A DNA stretch of 64,000 bases from contig WMKK01000002.1 of NCBI GenBank assembly GCA_012295225.1, positions 609,949 to 673,948 on the forward strand, read 5' to 3'. This DNA comes from Ostreococcus mediterraneus (lineage: Eukaryota > Chlorophyta > Mamiellophyceae > Mamiellales > Bathycoccaceae). Position 1 is the stretch's first letter. Each line of letters opens with the position of its first letter. The translations under genes and the position numbers were made by a program. Under the pieces are notes generated by a model. The model was not told the DNA's origin, ran no database searches, and saw nothing but the letters and a program-made list of their open reading frames with translations. This document shows, piece by piece, positions 1 through 8,178 of the stretch.

Positions 1-294
1 CTCATCCAACACTTGCGCGTTGGCGTACTTCTCACCGTCATCCTTAAACCCATCAATCCCGAGCTTATCCCCCAGGTACTCCAACACCGAATTCGAATGC
101 GTGATCACCACCTCCCCATCGACGACGTACGGCAAATTAATCATCGGGTTCACCTTCAACAACTCGGGCTTGCGCACACCAAACCATTCATTCGGATCCG
201 TGTATTGCACGTCGGTGTACTCCACCCCGGCGTACGCAAACATCATGCGCCCGGCGGCGCCGAGCCCGCGAATGCCCCAGTATCCAAATTCCAT
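1..294 (-). CDS. Glutathione S-transferase, Mu-like, N-terminal part (runs off the window)
   Basis: This is the first 98 codons of a gene read leftward and cut by the window edge. The protein begins MEFGYWGIRGLGAAGRMM, which matches the start of Mu-class glutathione S-transferases (GYWxIRGL). It continues with the thioredoxin-fold signature NLPYVVDG (cis-Pro) and ITHSNSVLEYLGDKL, where the SN pair corresponds to the glutathione gamma-glutamyl binding residues. The Tyr in GYW is the expected catalytic residue. The family conjugates glutathione to electrophiles in the cytosol. The helical C-terminal domain lies outside the window. The start is the only reasonable ATG (294). The fold is nearly certain; the exact class is inferred from the N-terminal motif. 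Confidence 0.9.
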   Translation of the reverse strand, partial: MEFGYWGIRGLGAAGRMMFAYAGVEYTDVQYTDPNEWFGVRKPELLKVNPMINLPYVVDGEVVITHSNSVLEYLGDKLGIDGFKDDGEKYANAQVLDE

Positions 295-483
295 CCTCTC
301 GCGCTGTGCCGTCGACGTGCGCGCGTCGGTGAGTGCGGTGGCGCGCTCGCGCCGCAGTCGCAGAGGGACTCGTGATTGGTCATTCTTGAGTTAAAAATGT
401 GTGTGTGTCTGTGTGGTCGTTCGAGCCGCCATCTTGTCCCGGGACGTGCGCGGCGTCACACCACGCCGACGACGACGACGACG

Positions 484-1377
484 ATGACGATGACGATGAC
501 GACTGTAAAGGTACGCGCGCGCGATGCGCCGACGCGTACGCACGGCGCGGCGCGGCGCGCGACGGCGCGGGAGCTGCGCGCCGCGACGCGCGAGGTCTCG
601 CGGGATAGCGTGGATATCGTTCGCGCGGGAACACGCGCGGTGGCGCGCGGTGGTGCGGGCGCGACGCACGGTGATGGCGCCATGGGTGCGGATATGGTGG
701 TGTTGGTGCGTTCGCGTGCGTGTTCGCGTGACTGACGGGTTCCGTGCGTGGTTTTGCGAGGATAGGTTGCGGCGTCGTCGCGCCCGGGCGCGAGCGCGCG
801 CGGCGCGAGCGTTCGCACCGCGGCGGGTAAGGATAAGGTGTACATCGGGAAGGGACGGTACGTTGAAGATGACCCGAAAAAGTATGCCGGGAGAGATAAC
901 TGGTTCACCGGTGGCTGGCCGGGTGGTGAGAAGGAGTTGAAGGAGATTTTCATTCAAGAGGAGCTCAAAAACGCGAAGGCGGCGGACGTGAAGAAGGCGG
1001 CGCCCAAGCCGGTGGGTGATTTACCAGAAGACGTTCGTGGTGATGACGATGTGTATATTGGTAAGGGTCGCTTTGTGAAGGGTGACGCATCCAAGTTTGC
1101 TGGTCGGGATAACCTGTTCACTGGCGGCTGGGCTGGTGGCGAAGTCAACTTGAAGGTTGGCGACAAGCTCAAATTGCAAAAGGGTGATTTGGTGAAAATC
1201 AAAGCTACGAGCGGATTCCTTGGTTTCGGCGGCTCGCCTGAGCGCGCTGGAACCGTGCGCAAGGTGAACGTGAAAAAGAACGGCGATTGCACCGTTGAAG
1301 TTGCGATTTTGCCGTTTGACAAGGTTGAAACTTTTGATAGCTCGTTGCTCGTGCCGACGACGTTGGAAGAGTTGTAA
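484..1377 (+). CDS. Plastid-targeted protein with a duplicated GGW motif and C-terminal SH3/KOW-like region (2 exons)
   Basis: I model exons 484-510 and 766-1377, with intron 511-765 (GTACGC...GATAG). An in-frame stop at 763-765 rules out simple upstream extension. The joined protein of about 212 aa starts MTMTMTTVKVAASSRPG, rich in Ser, Ala and Arg like a chloroplast transit peptide. The mature part holds two copies of one motif, VYIGKGR(Y/F)V-x-D-x2-K(Y/F)AGRDN-x-FTGGW-x-GGE, at about residues 34-66 and 105-137. The Lys-rich tail (VGDKLKLQKGDLVKIKATSG...) resembles a small beta-barrel of the kind in PsaE, NdhS or KOW proteins. I do not recognise the family with certainty; a thylakoid or NDH/PSI-associated role is a guess. 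The first exon is the weakest part of the model. Confidence 0.7.
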
Positions 1378-1523
1378 GAGCGTGAGAGGAATGCGTGCGA
1401 AGGAATCGTCGTGCTTATTAATACTGCTTTAGTGCTTCTTTTAATACTCCATAAAATGTGCCATTGAATGCTTGACGCGCTCGCGTCCATAACGTCGCAC
1501 CCTCAGAGCTCGGCGGCGGCTTC

Positions 1524-1883
1524 ATGTCCACGAGCGCACAACCAGAGCCAACGTCGACGAATTCCACGAGTACGCACGCTGCAAACTGTTTGTGTTGCAT
1601 CGGAGGGCCCGACTTGTCTTTCGAGCGCGCCATCGTCGCTATTCTTGCGCTCGAGCATTTGCACTTTGACTATAGCTCGGCAGCAAAGTTCGTGCGTCTC
1701 TGCCGTGCGGCGCCGTTAATGGTACTCAGTAAAGGCAAGGCGAAACTCGCGGCCAAAGTGCGCGGTAAATCTCTCGACGCGCTCACGGAAGAGCAGGTTC
1801 AACTCGTGCAGAATGTGGTGTTAGAGGTGTATGCGGATACGCTGGCTTTGGAACGGCAACAACGGGAAGCTTTCAAGCGCTAG
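1524..1883 (+). CDS. Small conserved-looking protein of unknown function
   Basis: A 119-codon reading frame lies in a gap between two genes, ending only 27 bp before the ATG of the next gene on the same strand. The N-terminus is Ser/Thr/Pro-rich. The remainder looks like a real globular helical protein, with a Cys pair (NCLCC), the hydrophobic stretch FERAIVAILALEHLHFD and a helical Leu/Lys/Glu-rich second half ending in ALERQQREAFKR. I recognise no family. It is supported by amphipathic helix patterning and by filling an otherwise long gap. The possibility that it is spliced onto the downstream gene was considered, but no intron is needed because that gene has its own good start. Confidence 0.55.
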   Translation: MSTSAQPEPTSTNSTSTHAANCLCCIGGPDLSFERAIVAILALEHLHFDYSSAAKFVRLCRAAPLMVLSKGKAKLAAKVRGKSLDALTEEQVQLVQNVVLEVYADTLALERQQREAFKR

Positions 1884-1910
1884 TTGAACCGACACAGCGG
1901 GCTTCGCGCA

Positions 1911-4493
1911 ATGGCGTTGTTCGACACAGTCGTATCATGTGTGCAATCGCGTGCGAGTGATATCGCAACGAAAACGGATGTGGCCATCGAGTATTATCAA
2001 GATGACGGTAAAACGTCGTCGTCGACGACATACGGAGAACTTTTCGACATTTCCACACGCATGGCCAGTGTTTTTAGACGCGAAATACAAAGTAACGCGA
2101 ATTGTGATGGTTTCAGATGTTGTGGAATCATGCTTGAGGATGGCGTTGAATTGTTCGCGTGTCAATTGGCAGCGGTGCTCGCTGGTTTGGCGGTACTGCC
2201 ATTGAGCCCACACGACCCGTCAAGTCGGTTGGCGAGCGTATTCGCGGATGCGGACATTGCACTCGTTATCGTGCGAGACGCGCGAGAACTGCAACTGGTA
2301 TCTTCCGTGAGTGATGTGCCCGTGCTCGAAGTTTCGTCGGTCATGACGAACGATGCGCCGACATATGCGCCTGTTATGCCAAAGCGAGAAGACGTTTCTC
2401 ACTTGTTTTTCACCAGCGGCTCGACGGGTAGACCGAAGGGTTGTGTCAGCACGCATGCGGCACTCATGTCATATTGCGAAGCGAAAAATGTCGCGCATGA
2501 AATTCATCGCGGTGATGTGGTGTTCTGTGCGAGCTCACACATGTTTGATCCGCACTTTACTGATTTTTGCAGCGCAATGGTGGCGGGCGCCACCATCGTC
2601 GCCGCACCGCGACATTCAACATTCACAAAACTAGGAAGCCTCTTGAGCGCATCAGGCGCTACGCATTGTCTCACAACGCCAGTCTTATTGCAGAGCGTCG
2701 ACAACATTGAGACTCTCGAATTGAACAAACTGAGACTCGTCGCGCTCGGAGGCGAGTCAATGTCAAAGGCGCTCGCCGAGACATGGATTTCACGCGGTGT
2801 TCGAGTTGCAAACACGTACGGTGTCACCGAGTGCTGTGCGTATCAAACATTTCGCGAGATACGTGATCCCATGAGTGACGATTTACGCGCTCTCGGTGAT
2901 CCCCTTCCGGGAAATGTTCTGGTATTCGCCGCCGAGCCAGGCGACGACCCTCTCGTTCTAGCGCAGGACGGCCAACTTGCAGAGCTTTGGATAGGCGGTG
3001 CTCAGCTCGGAAAAGGGTATTTGAATCGTAGTGAACTCACGTCAGAACGATTCCGCGATGGATTCTATCGCACGGGCGATATCGTGCGTATGTGCGTGCG
3101 TGGACCGATACTCCTCGGACGTCGGGACGACCAAGTTAAAATTAGCGGTCAACGTGTCGAGCTAGGAGAGATAGAGAGCGCTATTCGCAAGACATGCGGC
3201 TCGTGTATTCGTGAAGTAAAGTGCGTTTTGAATCAATCAAAGCAACTCGTTGCGTGGTGCACCGGGTCGTTTACATCGGCAGAGGGAGTCGTTTCAGAAG
3301 CGCTGCGATTTCTCGTCGCGAAGGAAGTGCCTCAATACATGGTGCCGTCCACATTCGCTTTCATTGATCATATGCCAATGACATCAACAGGAAAAGTATC
3401 TCGGGCCGAATTATCCAAGCGCATGGTAGACGTCGTCGTCGGACAGAGCACGATATCACACGGTGCTTTTGGTGTTGATTTAGCAAACATTTGGTCAGAA
3501 GAGCTTGGCGTGGCGGTGGAATTTGGAGACTGCGATTTTGTCGCTTTGGGCGGAGACTCGCTAACTGCGTTACGAGTTGTGCGAAGAGTTCGCACTCTGA
3601 TGTGTGGCGAGGACGAGAGCGCTGGTGGAAACTTCGGCGAAGCGTTGGGTGTATTTGCGCCGTTTGAGCTTCTTACGCGGCCGTCTCTGAATGACTACGC
3701 GAGATTCATTCGTGTCAATGCAGGATCGTGGCCAAGTAAATATGATGACAGCGAGGACGACGACGATGACATGCATGCCTTGCCTGCCGAGATGAGTGAC
3801 TTTGGCTCGAGTGTTCTATTCCGCGTCGCTGCTGCTGGTCACGCTTGCATTGCGCGCGCTCTCATTGGCGCCGGCATTGCCATTGAAGCGAAATCTGGAT
3901 CTTCGCCGCTCCACGTCGCATGCGCCAACGCGCATCTTGAGTGCGTACGAGTGTTCCTTGAGCATGGGTCATCGGCAAACGCGAGTGGCGCACATCGAAG
4001 GACACCTTTGCTCTTCGCGGCGTCCTCCCCCGCGTGTACGTCGGACATTATCAAAACACTTGTCGCACACGGAGCAAAGATTGATGCTATCGACGATGAC
4101 AAGCAGTCGGTTTTGCACATTGCAGCTCGTGCTGGCGCGTCGTCATCAGTCATAGAAACCATCATAGAGTGCGCGAACACGTCGAGTGGCAAGAAAAAGT
4201 TTGCCAGTACATTCGGCGTAAACGCGCTCGATCGATGGAAACGCACGGCGTTACACTGGGCATCCGTATCTGGACATCGAAACGTGTGCAAATGTTTACT
4301 CGAAAATGGCATCGATATGAGTTTAAGAGACCAGTTCGGGGAGACCGCGCTCGACATTGCTGAGCGTCGAGCGCTGTGTTCGGCGCAAGAAAGACCCGTC
4401 GGCGGACGTCCGTCGACGTGGGGCGACATCGCAAACTTGCTTGGAGGTAGTGGATCGACGAAACACCTCAAAGCTACGCTGTCAACGCGATGA
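1911..4493 (+). CDS. NRPS-like adenylation domain + carrier protein + ankyrin repeats
   Basis: The 860-aa protein has three parts. Residues ~20-500 form an ANL-superfamily adenylation domain: A3 core LFFTSGSTGRPKG (~164), A5 NTYGVTE, A7 FYRTGDIV, A8 GRRDDQVKISGQRVELGEIE and A10 STGKVSR with the catalytic Lys. Residues ~520-580 form a peptidyl-carrier domain with the 4'-phosphopantetheine site FVALGGDSLTALR (Ser of GGDSL). After an acidic linker (SEDDDDD), residues ~636-840 hold ankyrin repeats (SPLHVACANAHLECVRVFLEHG; RTALHWASVSGHRNVCKCLLENG). It should adenylate a carboxylic or amino acid and load it on its own carrier. The closest known layout is AASDH (acyl-CoA synthetase family 4), which has a beta-propeller instead of ankyrins. 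No condensation, reductase or thioesterase domain is visible. The first ATG is 1911. Confidence 0.9.
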   Translation: MALFDTVVSCVQSRASDIATKTDVAIEYYQDDGKTSSSTTYGELFDISTRMASVFRREIQSNANCDGFRCCGIMLEDGVELFACQLAAVLAGLAVLPLSPHDPSSRLASVFADADIALVIVRDARELQLVSSVSDVPVLEVSSVMTNDAPTYAPVMPKREDVSHLFFTSGSTGRPKGCVSTHAALMSYCEAKNVAHEIHRGDVVFCASSHMFDPHFTDFCSAMVAGATIVAAPRHSTFTKLGSLLSASGATHCLTTPVLLQSVDNIETLELNKLRLVALGGESMSKALAETWISRGVRVANTYGVTECCAYQTFREIRDPMSDDLRALGDPLPGNVLVFAAEPGDDPLVLAQDGQLAELWIGGAQLGKGYLNRSELTSERFRDGFYRTGDIVRMCVRGPILLGRRDDQVKISGQRVELGEIESAIRKTCGSCIREVKCVLNQSKQLVAWCTGSFTSAEGVVSEALRFLVAKEVPQYMVPSTFAFIDHMPMTSTGKVSRAELSKRMVDVVVGQSTISHGAFGVDLANIWSEELGVAVEFGDCDFVALGGDSLTALRVVRRVRTLMCGEDESAGGNFGEALGVFAPFELLTRPSLNDYARFIRVNAGSWPSKYDDSEDDDDDMHALPAEMSDFGSSVLFRVAAAGHACIARALIGAGIAIEAKSGSSPLHVACANAHLECVRVFLEHGSSANASGAHRRTPLLFAASSPACTSDIIKTLVAHGAKIDAIDDDKQSVLHIAARAGASSSVIETIIECANTSSGKKKFASTFGVNALDRWKRTALHWASVSGHRNVCKCLLENGIDMSLRDQFGETALDIAERRALCSAQERPVGGRPSTWGDIANLLGGSGSTKHLKATLSTR

Positions 4494-4605
4494 GGCTCGC
4501 GTTTGAAGTAGTTGCGAAGCTCGCGCTTGTTCTACGCGAGCTGTAGCTAGAGAGAATAGCACACTAGAAATTAGTTTTACAAGAGGACGGTTCGCCGCCG
4601 ACGTT

Positions 4606-5013
4606 TCACCACAGCATCTCTTCGCCATCGTCATCATCACCGTTCGCACCAGCATTCCCGGGGTCAACACCGATCGCTTTCGCCGCGGCTTCACCATGCT
4701 CATCCACCGCCACGCCCGTCATCGCATAGTACCCAACATTTCGTCGCTTCACCGCCGCCCGGCGCTCGGCCGTGAGCTCGTCCTTGAACACGTCACCCGC
4801 CGCTCGCATCGCGCGCTGCCTCGCCCGCACCGCCTGCTTCGACGCGCGCTTCGCATCGAGCGCGTGCTTATTATTCTTCGTCACCGGTCTCGCACCCTTG
4901 GCGCGCTTCGTCTTCGTCGTCCCAGCGTGCGCTTTCGCCACGCCGCCGCCACTGGGACTCGCGAGCGCATCGAGCGCGCGCGAGAGCTGGTTCTTCAGCA
5001 GCCGTCGCGACAT
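4606..5013 (-). CDS. Small basic protein, unknown function
   Basis: A 135-aa protein starts MSRRLLKNQLSRALDAL and is rich in Lys, Arg and Ala through the middle, then has RNVGYYAMTGVAVDEHGE and an acidic tail (NGDDDDGEEMLW). The basic body plus short acidic end suggests a nuclear or nucleolar, perhaps RNA- or ribosome-associated, protein; this is inference from composition only. The frame stays open upstream, but that part looks like non-coding GC-rich sequence, so I take the Met at 5013. It diverges from the DNAJC9-like gene across only 174 bp, so the two probably share a promoter. Confidence 0.6.
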   Translation of the reverse strand: MSRRLLKNQLSRALDALASPSGGGVAKAHAGTTKTKRAKGARPVTKNNKHALDAKRASKQAVRARQRAMRAAGDVFKDELTAERRAAVKRRNVGYYAMTGVAVDEHGEAAAKAIGVDPGNAGANGDDDDGEEMLW

Positions 5014-5187
5014 GTCGCGCGCGGGGCGCGTGGACACAAACAATGTGCGCGCGATATGCCGCGCGATGCCGACGAGCGGGGCGCGTCGACGTGTGAGCTC
5101 GCGCGATTGATGCGCGTGGGGGCTGTTTTCTGCGGTGTCAAAAGCATTCAAAACGCACCCGCCTGACGGCACTCTCGCGCCGCCGCG

Positions 5188-5967
5188 ATGTCCTCGCACG
5201 ACAGCGACAGCGACAGCGACGCGCGCGATGACGACGCGCTGGCGGGGAAAGACCTCTACGCCGTGCTCGGGCTGGAGCGGACGCCTGCACCGAGCGCGAA
5301 GGATATCAAACGCGCGTATCATAAGATGGCGCTGCGGTTGCATCCGGATAAAAATGTCGGCGACGACGAGGCGGCGGGGAAGTTTCAGACGCTCCAGCGC
5401 GTGTATGGGATATTATCTGACGATGCCAAGCGTAAGATGTACGATGAGACCGGACGGGTGGATGATGCGGAGTTTGGAGGGGAGGAGTTTGAGACGCTGT
5501 ACAGGTACTACCGAAGCGTGTATAAAAAAGTAGAGACGGATGATATTGTGGACTTTGAAAAGACCTACCGCGGGAGTGATGAGGAGCGAAAAGATGTTTT
5601 GGAGTACTATACAACATTCGAGGGGGATATGACCAAGGTTTTTGCTTGGGTGATGTGTAGCGAGGAAGCTGATGATTCGCACCGTTTCGCCGACGTCGTG
5701 GACGCGGCGATACGAGCCAAGGATGTGCGCGAATACGACGTGTACACGAAATGGGCGAAAGAAGTACGAAAGAAAAAAGCGCCGAAAGACCCTCTTGGCG
5801 CGCGCAAGGTGAAGCGCGTGAAGGCGGCCAAGGATGGGGAGAATGATTTAATGGCGCTTATTCAGCGCAACCAAGCCATGCGAGGCGACCAGGCGGAGAA
5901 CATGTTTGCCGCGCTCGAGGCCAAATATGCGCCGAAAAAGAAGGCAAAAAAAGTAGAGGCACGCTAG
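5188..5967 (+). CDS. DNAJC9: DNAJC9-like J-domain histone co-chaperone
   Basis: The 259-aa protein has an acidic leader (SHDSDSDSDARDDD) and then a J domain (KDLYAVLGLERTPAPSAKDIKRAY) with the Hsp70-stimulating HPD motif in LRLHPDKNVG. After the J domain it follows the DNAJC9 layout: DDIVDFEKTYRGSDEE, then FEGDM, and a conserved helical tail ending in LIQRNQ and ALEAKYAPKKK. DNAJC9 is known in animals to bind H3-H4 and recruit Hsp70; nuclear location is supported here by the Lys-rich end (PKKKAKKVEAR). Length matches the family. It is intron-less and diverges from the small basic gene at 4606-5013. Confidence 0.9.
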   Translation: MSSHDSDSDSDARDDDALAGKDLYAVLGLERTPAPSAKDIKRAYHKMALRLHPDKNVGDDEAAGKFQTLQRVYGILSDDAKRKMYDETGRVDDAEFGGEEFETLYRYYRSVYKKVETDDIVDFEKTYRGSDEERKDVLEYYTTFEGDMTKVFAWVMCSEEADDSHRFADVVDAAIRAKDVREYDVYTKWAKEVRKKKAPKDPLGARKVKRVKAAKDGENDLMALIQRNQAMRGDQAENMFAALEAKYAPKKKAKKVEAR

Positions 5968-6001
5968 CATTGTACTTGTGATTGTATCGTTACCGTCATT
6001 A

Positions 6002-7651
6002 TCACAGTAAAAACCCTTTGCGAAATCCCATTTCTTTCGAACCCGCGCCGCGTCGCATCGGTTCATCGTCTTCGACAACATCCCCAAACGCGTGTTTAAA
6101 TACTCTACCATGCGCATCGCCGCTATATAGTGACTTTCTATCCGGAGTAAAAGCTAACGCCGTGACATCGGCCTCGTGTACTTTGCTCTTGGACATGCGT
6201 GCACCATCGCTGACTCGCCACACGCCAATGTCCCCGTCGCCGTAAATGACTGACGCCGAAGCTTTGTCCACGTACGCGCTTCCAGTGACTACGAATGGCG
6301 CATTCCCCGCCGCACTCATGGACGTGATGAATCCATCGTGTCCAGCGATGGACCTCATCCACTGTAGGCTAAAAGCGCTCCCTTCGCCGGTCGCGTGATA
6401 CACGCGAACGTTACTATCGGCGCCTCCGCAATACAACGTTTCGCCGTCATCCGTCGCGGATAGCGCTCGAACACCGCACGTTGACTTTGTCGTGAACACT
6501 GGCTTGGGCGAATCCATCCGCACAGTCAAATCCCAAGCTGCGATATAATTATCACTACCAGCACTGATGAGCACATCGCGCACTCGCGCGAGTGACGTGA
6601 CAATATCGGTATGAAATTCTAAACGCCGCACCGCCCCGCGCGCGCGCGCTCTCTTTGACATGACGTCGAGTTCAATCGACGCGTACAACTCATTCCACCT
6701 ATCGACATCGTCTACGCTATCGATATCATTCAACGACACTGAGGCTGCGTTAAATTGTTTTTGACACTCCGACATCACCTCTTCGCGCAAGTTTGTCGTT
6801 TCGCCGTCCCGGCGAGTCAAATTCCAAGCGTACACGCGACTGTCCCGGAGCGCGGGCGACGTGAGATACACTTCACTCAAGTCATCACTCACGAGCATTG
6901 CCCGACACTGTGGCGTCGTGTTCACGTATTTAGTCAGCTTGGACGCGTCGACGTATTTGAATACATCCGCAAAGTCTTCATGCGGGGGGGATGAAGACAC
7001 AATTAATCCATTCGCCAACGCGACCTTCATCCATCCGGCGTTGTCGTACCCGACGAACAAGATCTCACCATCGAGCGAAATTTGCAGCGCACGCACCGGC
7101 GTACGCGCGTTGACGAACTCCGTCATCGATCCTCCACAAATATCTGGCGTAAATTTCACCGTCGTCGCGTGCGTCGGCGTGGTGTCGTCGATGTCCCGCA
7201 GGCGTTCGGTTTCGCCATCCTCGCGACCGACGTACGCGATTCCATCTTTTGCGACAACTATCGCGCGCACGCCCACGCGCACGTCCTCGCGCACCACCGA
7301 CCCATCGCGAATTTCGCGTTGAACACTCTTCGTCACCCCTTCACACACGCATCGCGCGTTCGACACGCCTCTATTCGTCGTCGGCGGCGTCGTCGTCGCC
7401 TCGGCGTCCTCGCTCGCCGGCGCCACCGCGTCGAGCACCACCCGCGACGACGCGCCACCGTCGCCCGACGCGCCCGCCGTCGCCGCCAACGTCCGCGGTG
7501 CACTCGCGTCGCCGCCGCTCGTCACCCGCCGACGCCGCGCGTTCGCGCGCGCGCGCACCGCACGCGCCTGCGCCGAGACCGCCTTGGCGCGCACCACCTC
7601 CTCCACCTCTGCCTCGCGTTGTGCGTCAGCCGTGCGCACCGTCACCGCCAT
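6002..7651 (-). CDS. WD40-repeat protein
   Basis: The 549-aa protein has a charged, Ala/Arg-rich N-terminal ~110 residues and then a beta-propeller. Visible blades include IVTSLARVRDVLISAGSDNY followed by IAAWDL, VRALSATDDGETLYCGGADS followed by NVRVYH, GHDGFITSMSAAGN...GDIGVWRV and VHEADVTALAFTPDRKSLYS followed by GDAHGRVFKH. It ends in a short basic tail (EMGFRKGFLL). It is a scaffold by family, with no catalytic motif. I cannot place it in a WD40 subfamily, so partner and compartment stay open. Its 3' end converges on the DNAJC9-like gene with only 34 bp between stop codons. Confidence 0.85.
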   Translation of the reverse strand: MAVTVRTADAQREAEVEEVVRAKAVSAQARAVRARANARRRRVTSGGDASAPRTLAATAGASGDGGASSRVVLDAVAPASEDAEATTTPPTTNRGVSNARCVCEGVTKSVQREIRDGSVVREDVRVGVRAIVVAKDGIAYVGREDGETERLRDIDDTTPTHATTVKFTPDICGGSMTEFVNARTPVRALQISLDGEILFVGYDNAGWMKVALANGLIVSSSPPHEDFADVFKYVDASKLTKYVNTTPQCRAMLVSDDLSEVYLTSPALRDSRVYAWNLTRRDGETTNLREEVMSECQKQFNAASVSLNDIDSVDDVDRWNELYASIELDVMSKRARARGAVRRLEFHTDIVTSLARVRDVLISAGSDNYIAAWDLTVRMDSPKPVFTTKSTCGVRALSATDDGETLYCGGADSNVRVYHATGEGSAFSLQWMRSIAGHDGFITSMSAAGNAPFVVTGSAYVDKASASVIYGDGDIGVWRVSDGARMSKSKVHEADVTALAFTPDRKSLYSGDAHGRVFKHAFGDVVEDDEPMRRGAGSKEMGFRKGFLL

Positions 7652-8178
7652 CGCGCGCCGTCGTGCGCGCGCGACGCGGCTCGGCGTATTGTTTATGCGC
7701 GCGTGCGCGCGTCACACTCGCGTTCGCGGGCGAGCGCGACGCCGAGACGCGCGCGAGACGTGGTTGTTTTTCGAGCGTTTTTTTAAGCGTTATCACAGAA
7801 TCAACGCCATCCGGCGCGTTGACGTCGCGTTGACGTCGCGCGGCGCGATCGACGACGCGCACGCGCGGCCTCGAACGCGCATGGTGTAATAGACCCATTT
7901 CATTAAGGAACCTTAAACTTTTGCGACGCTGGCGCGCGCGTACGCGTCGTTGAGCTCCGTGTTTGCGCTGAGCCGTTGGTCTGCGCTCGCGGTCGCGCGA
8001 CGCGCCGCACACGACGACGCCGCGCGTCGACGCCGTCGCGACCATCGCGCGAGCGCGACGTGGGACGAGTGCGGGGCGCGCGTCGCGTCATCGCACAGGC
8101 GCGAAAGGCGCGGCGACGACGACGCGCGCGCGTAGAGTTTGGTCGATTGGTCGCTGACGGTTGGGCCGCGGTCTCGCG
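7652..8178. promoter_or_regulatory. Divergent promoter region with tandem TGACGTCG motifs
   Basis: These 527 bp separate the WD40 gene (leftward) from the secreted IPT protein (rightward). Long open frames cross it on both strands but are Arg/Ala-rich GC artefacts. A perfect 11-bp direct repeat, CGTTGACGTCG, occurs twice head to tail at about 7817-7840. Its TGACGTC core is the canonical site for CREB/TGA-type bZIP factors. A lower-GC patch lies at 7886-7925. No other gene is supported here. Confidence 0.45.

Noticed and set aside
391-957. Minus-strand Arg/Ala-rich open frame of 188 codons
   Set aside because: Biased composition from CG-rich DNA; it lies over the intron and transit-peptide exon of the plus-strand gene.
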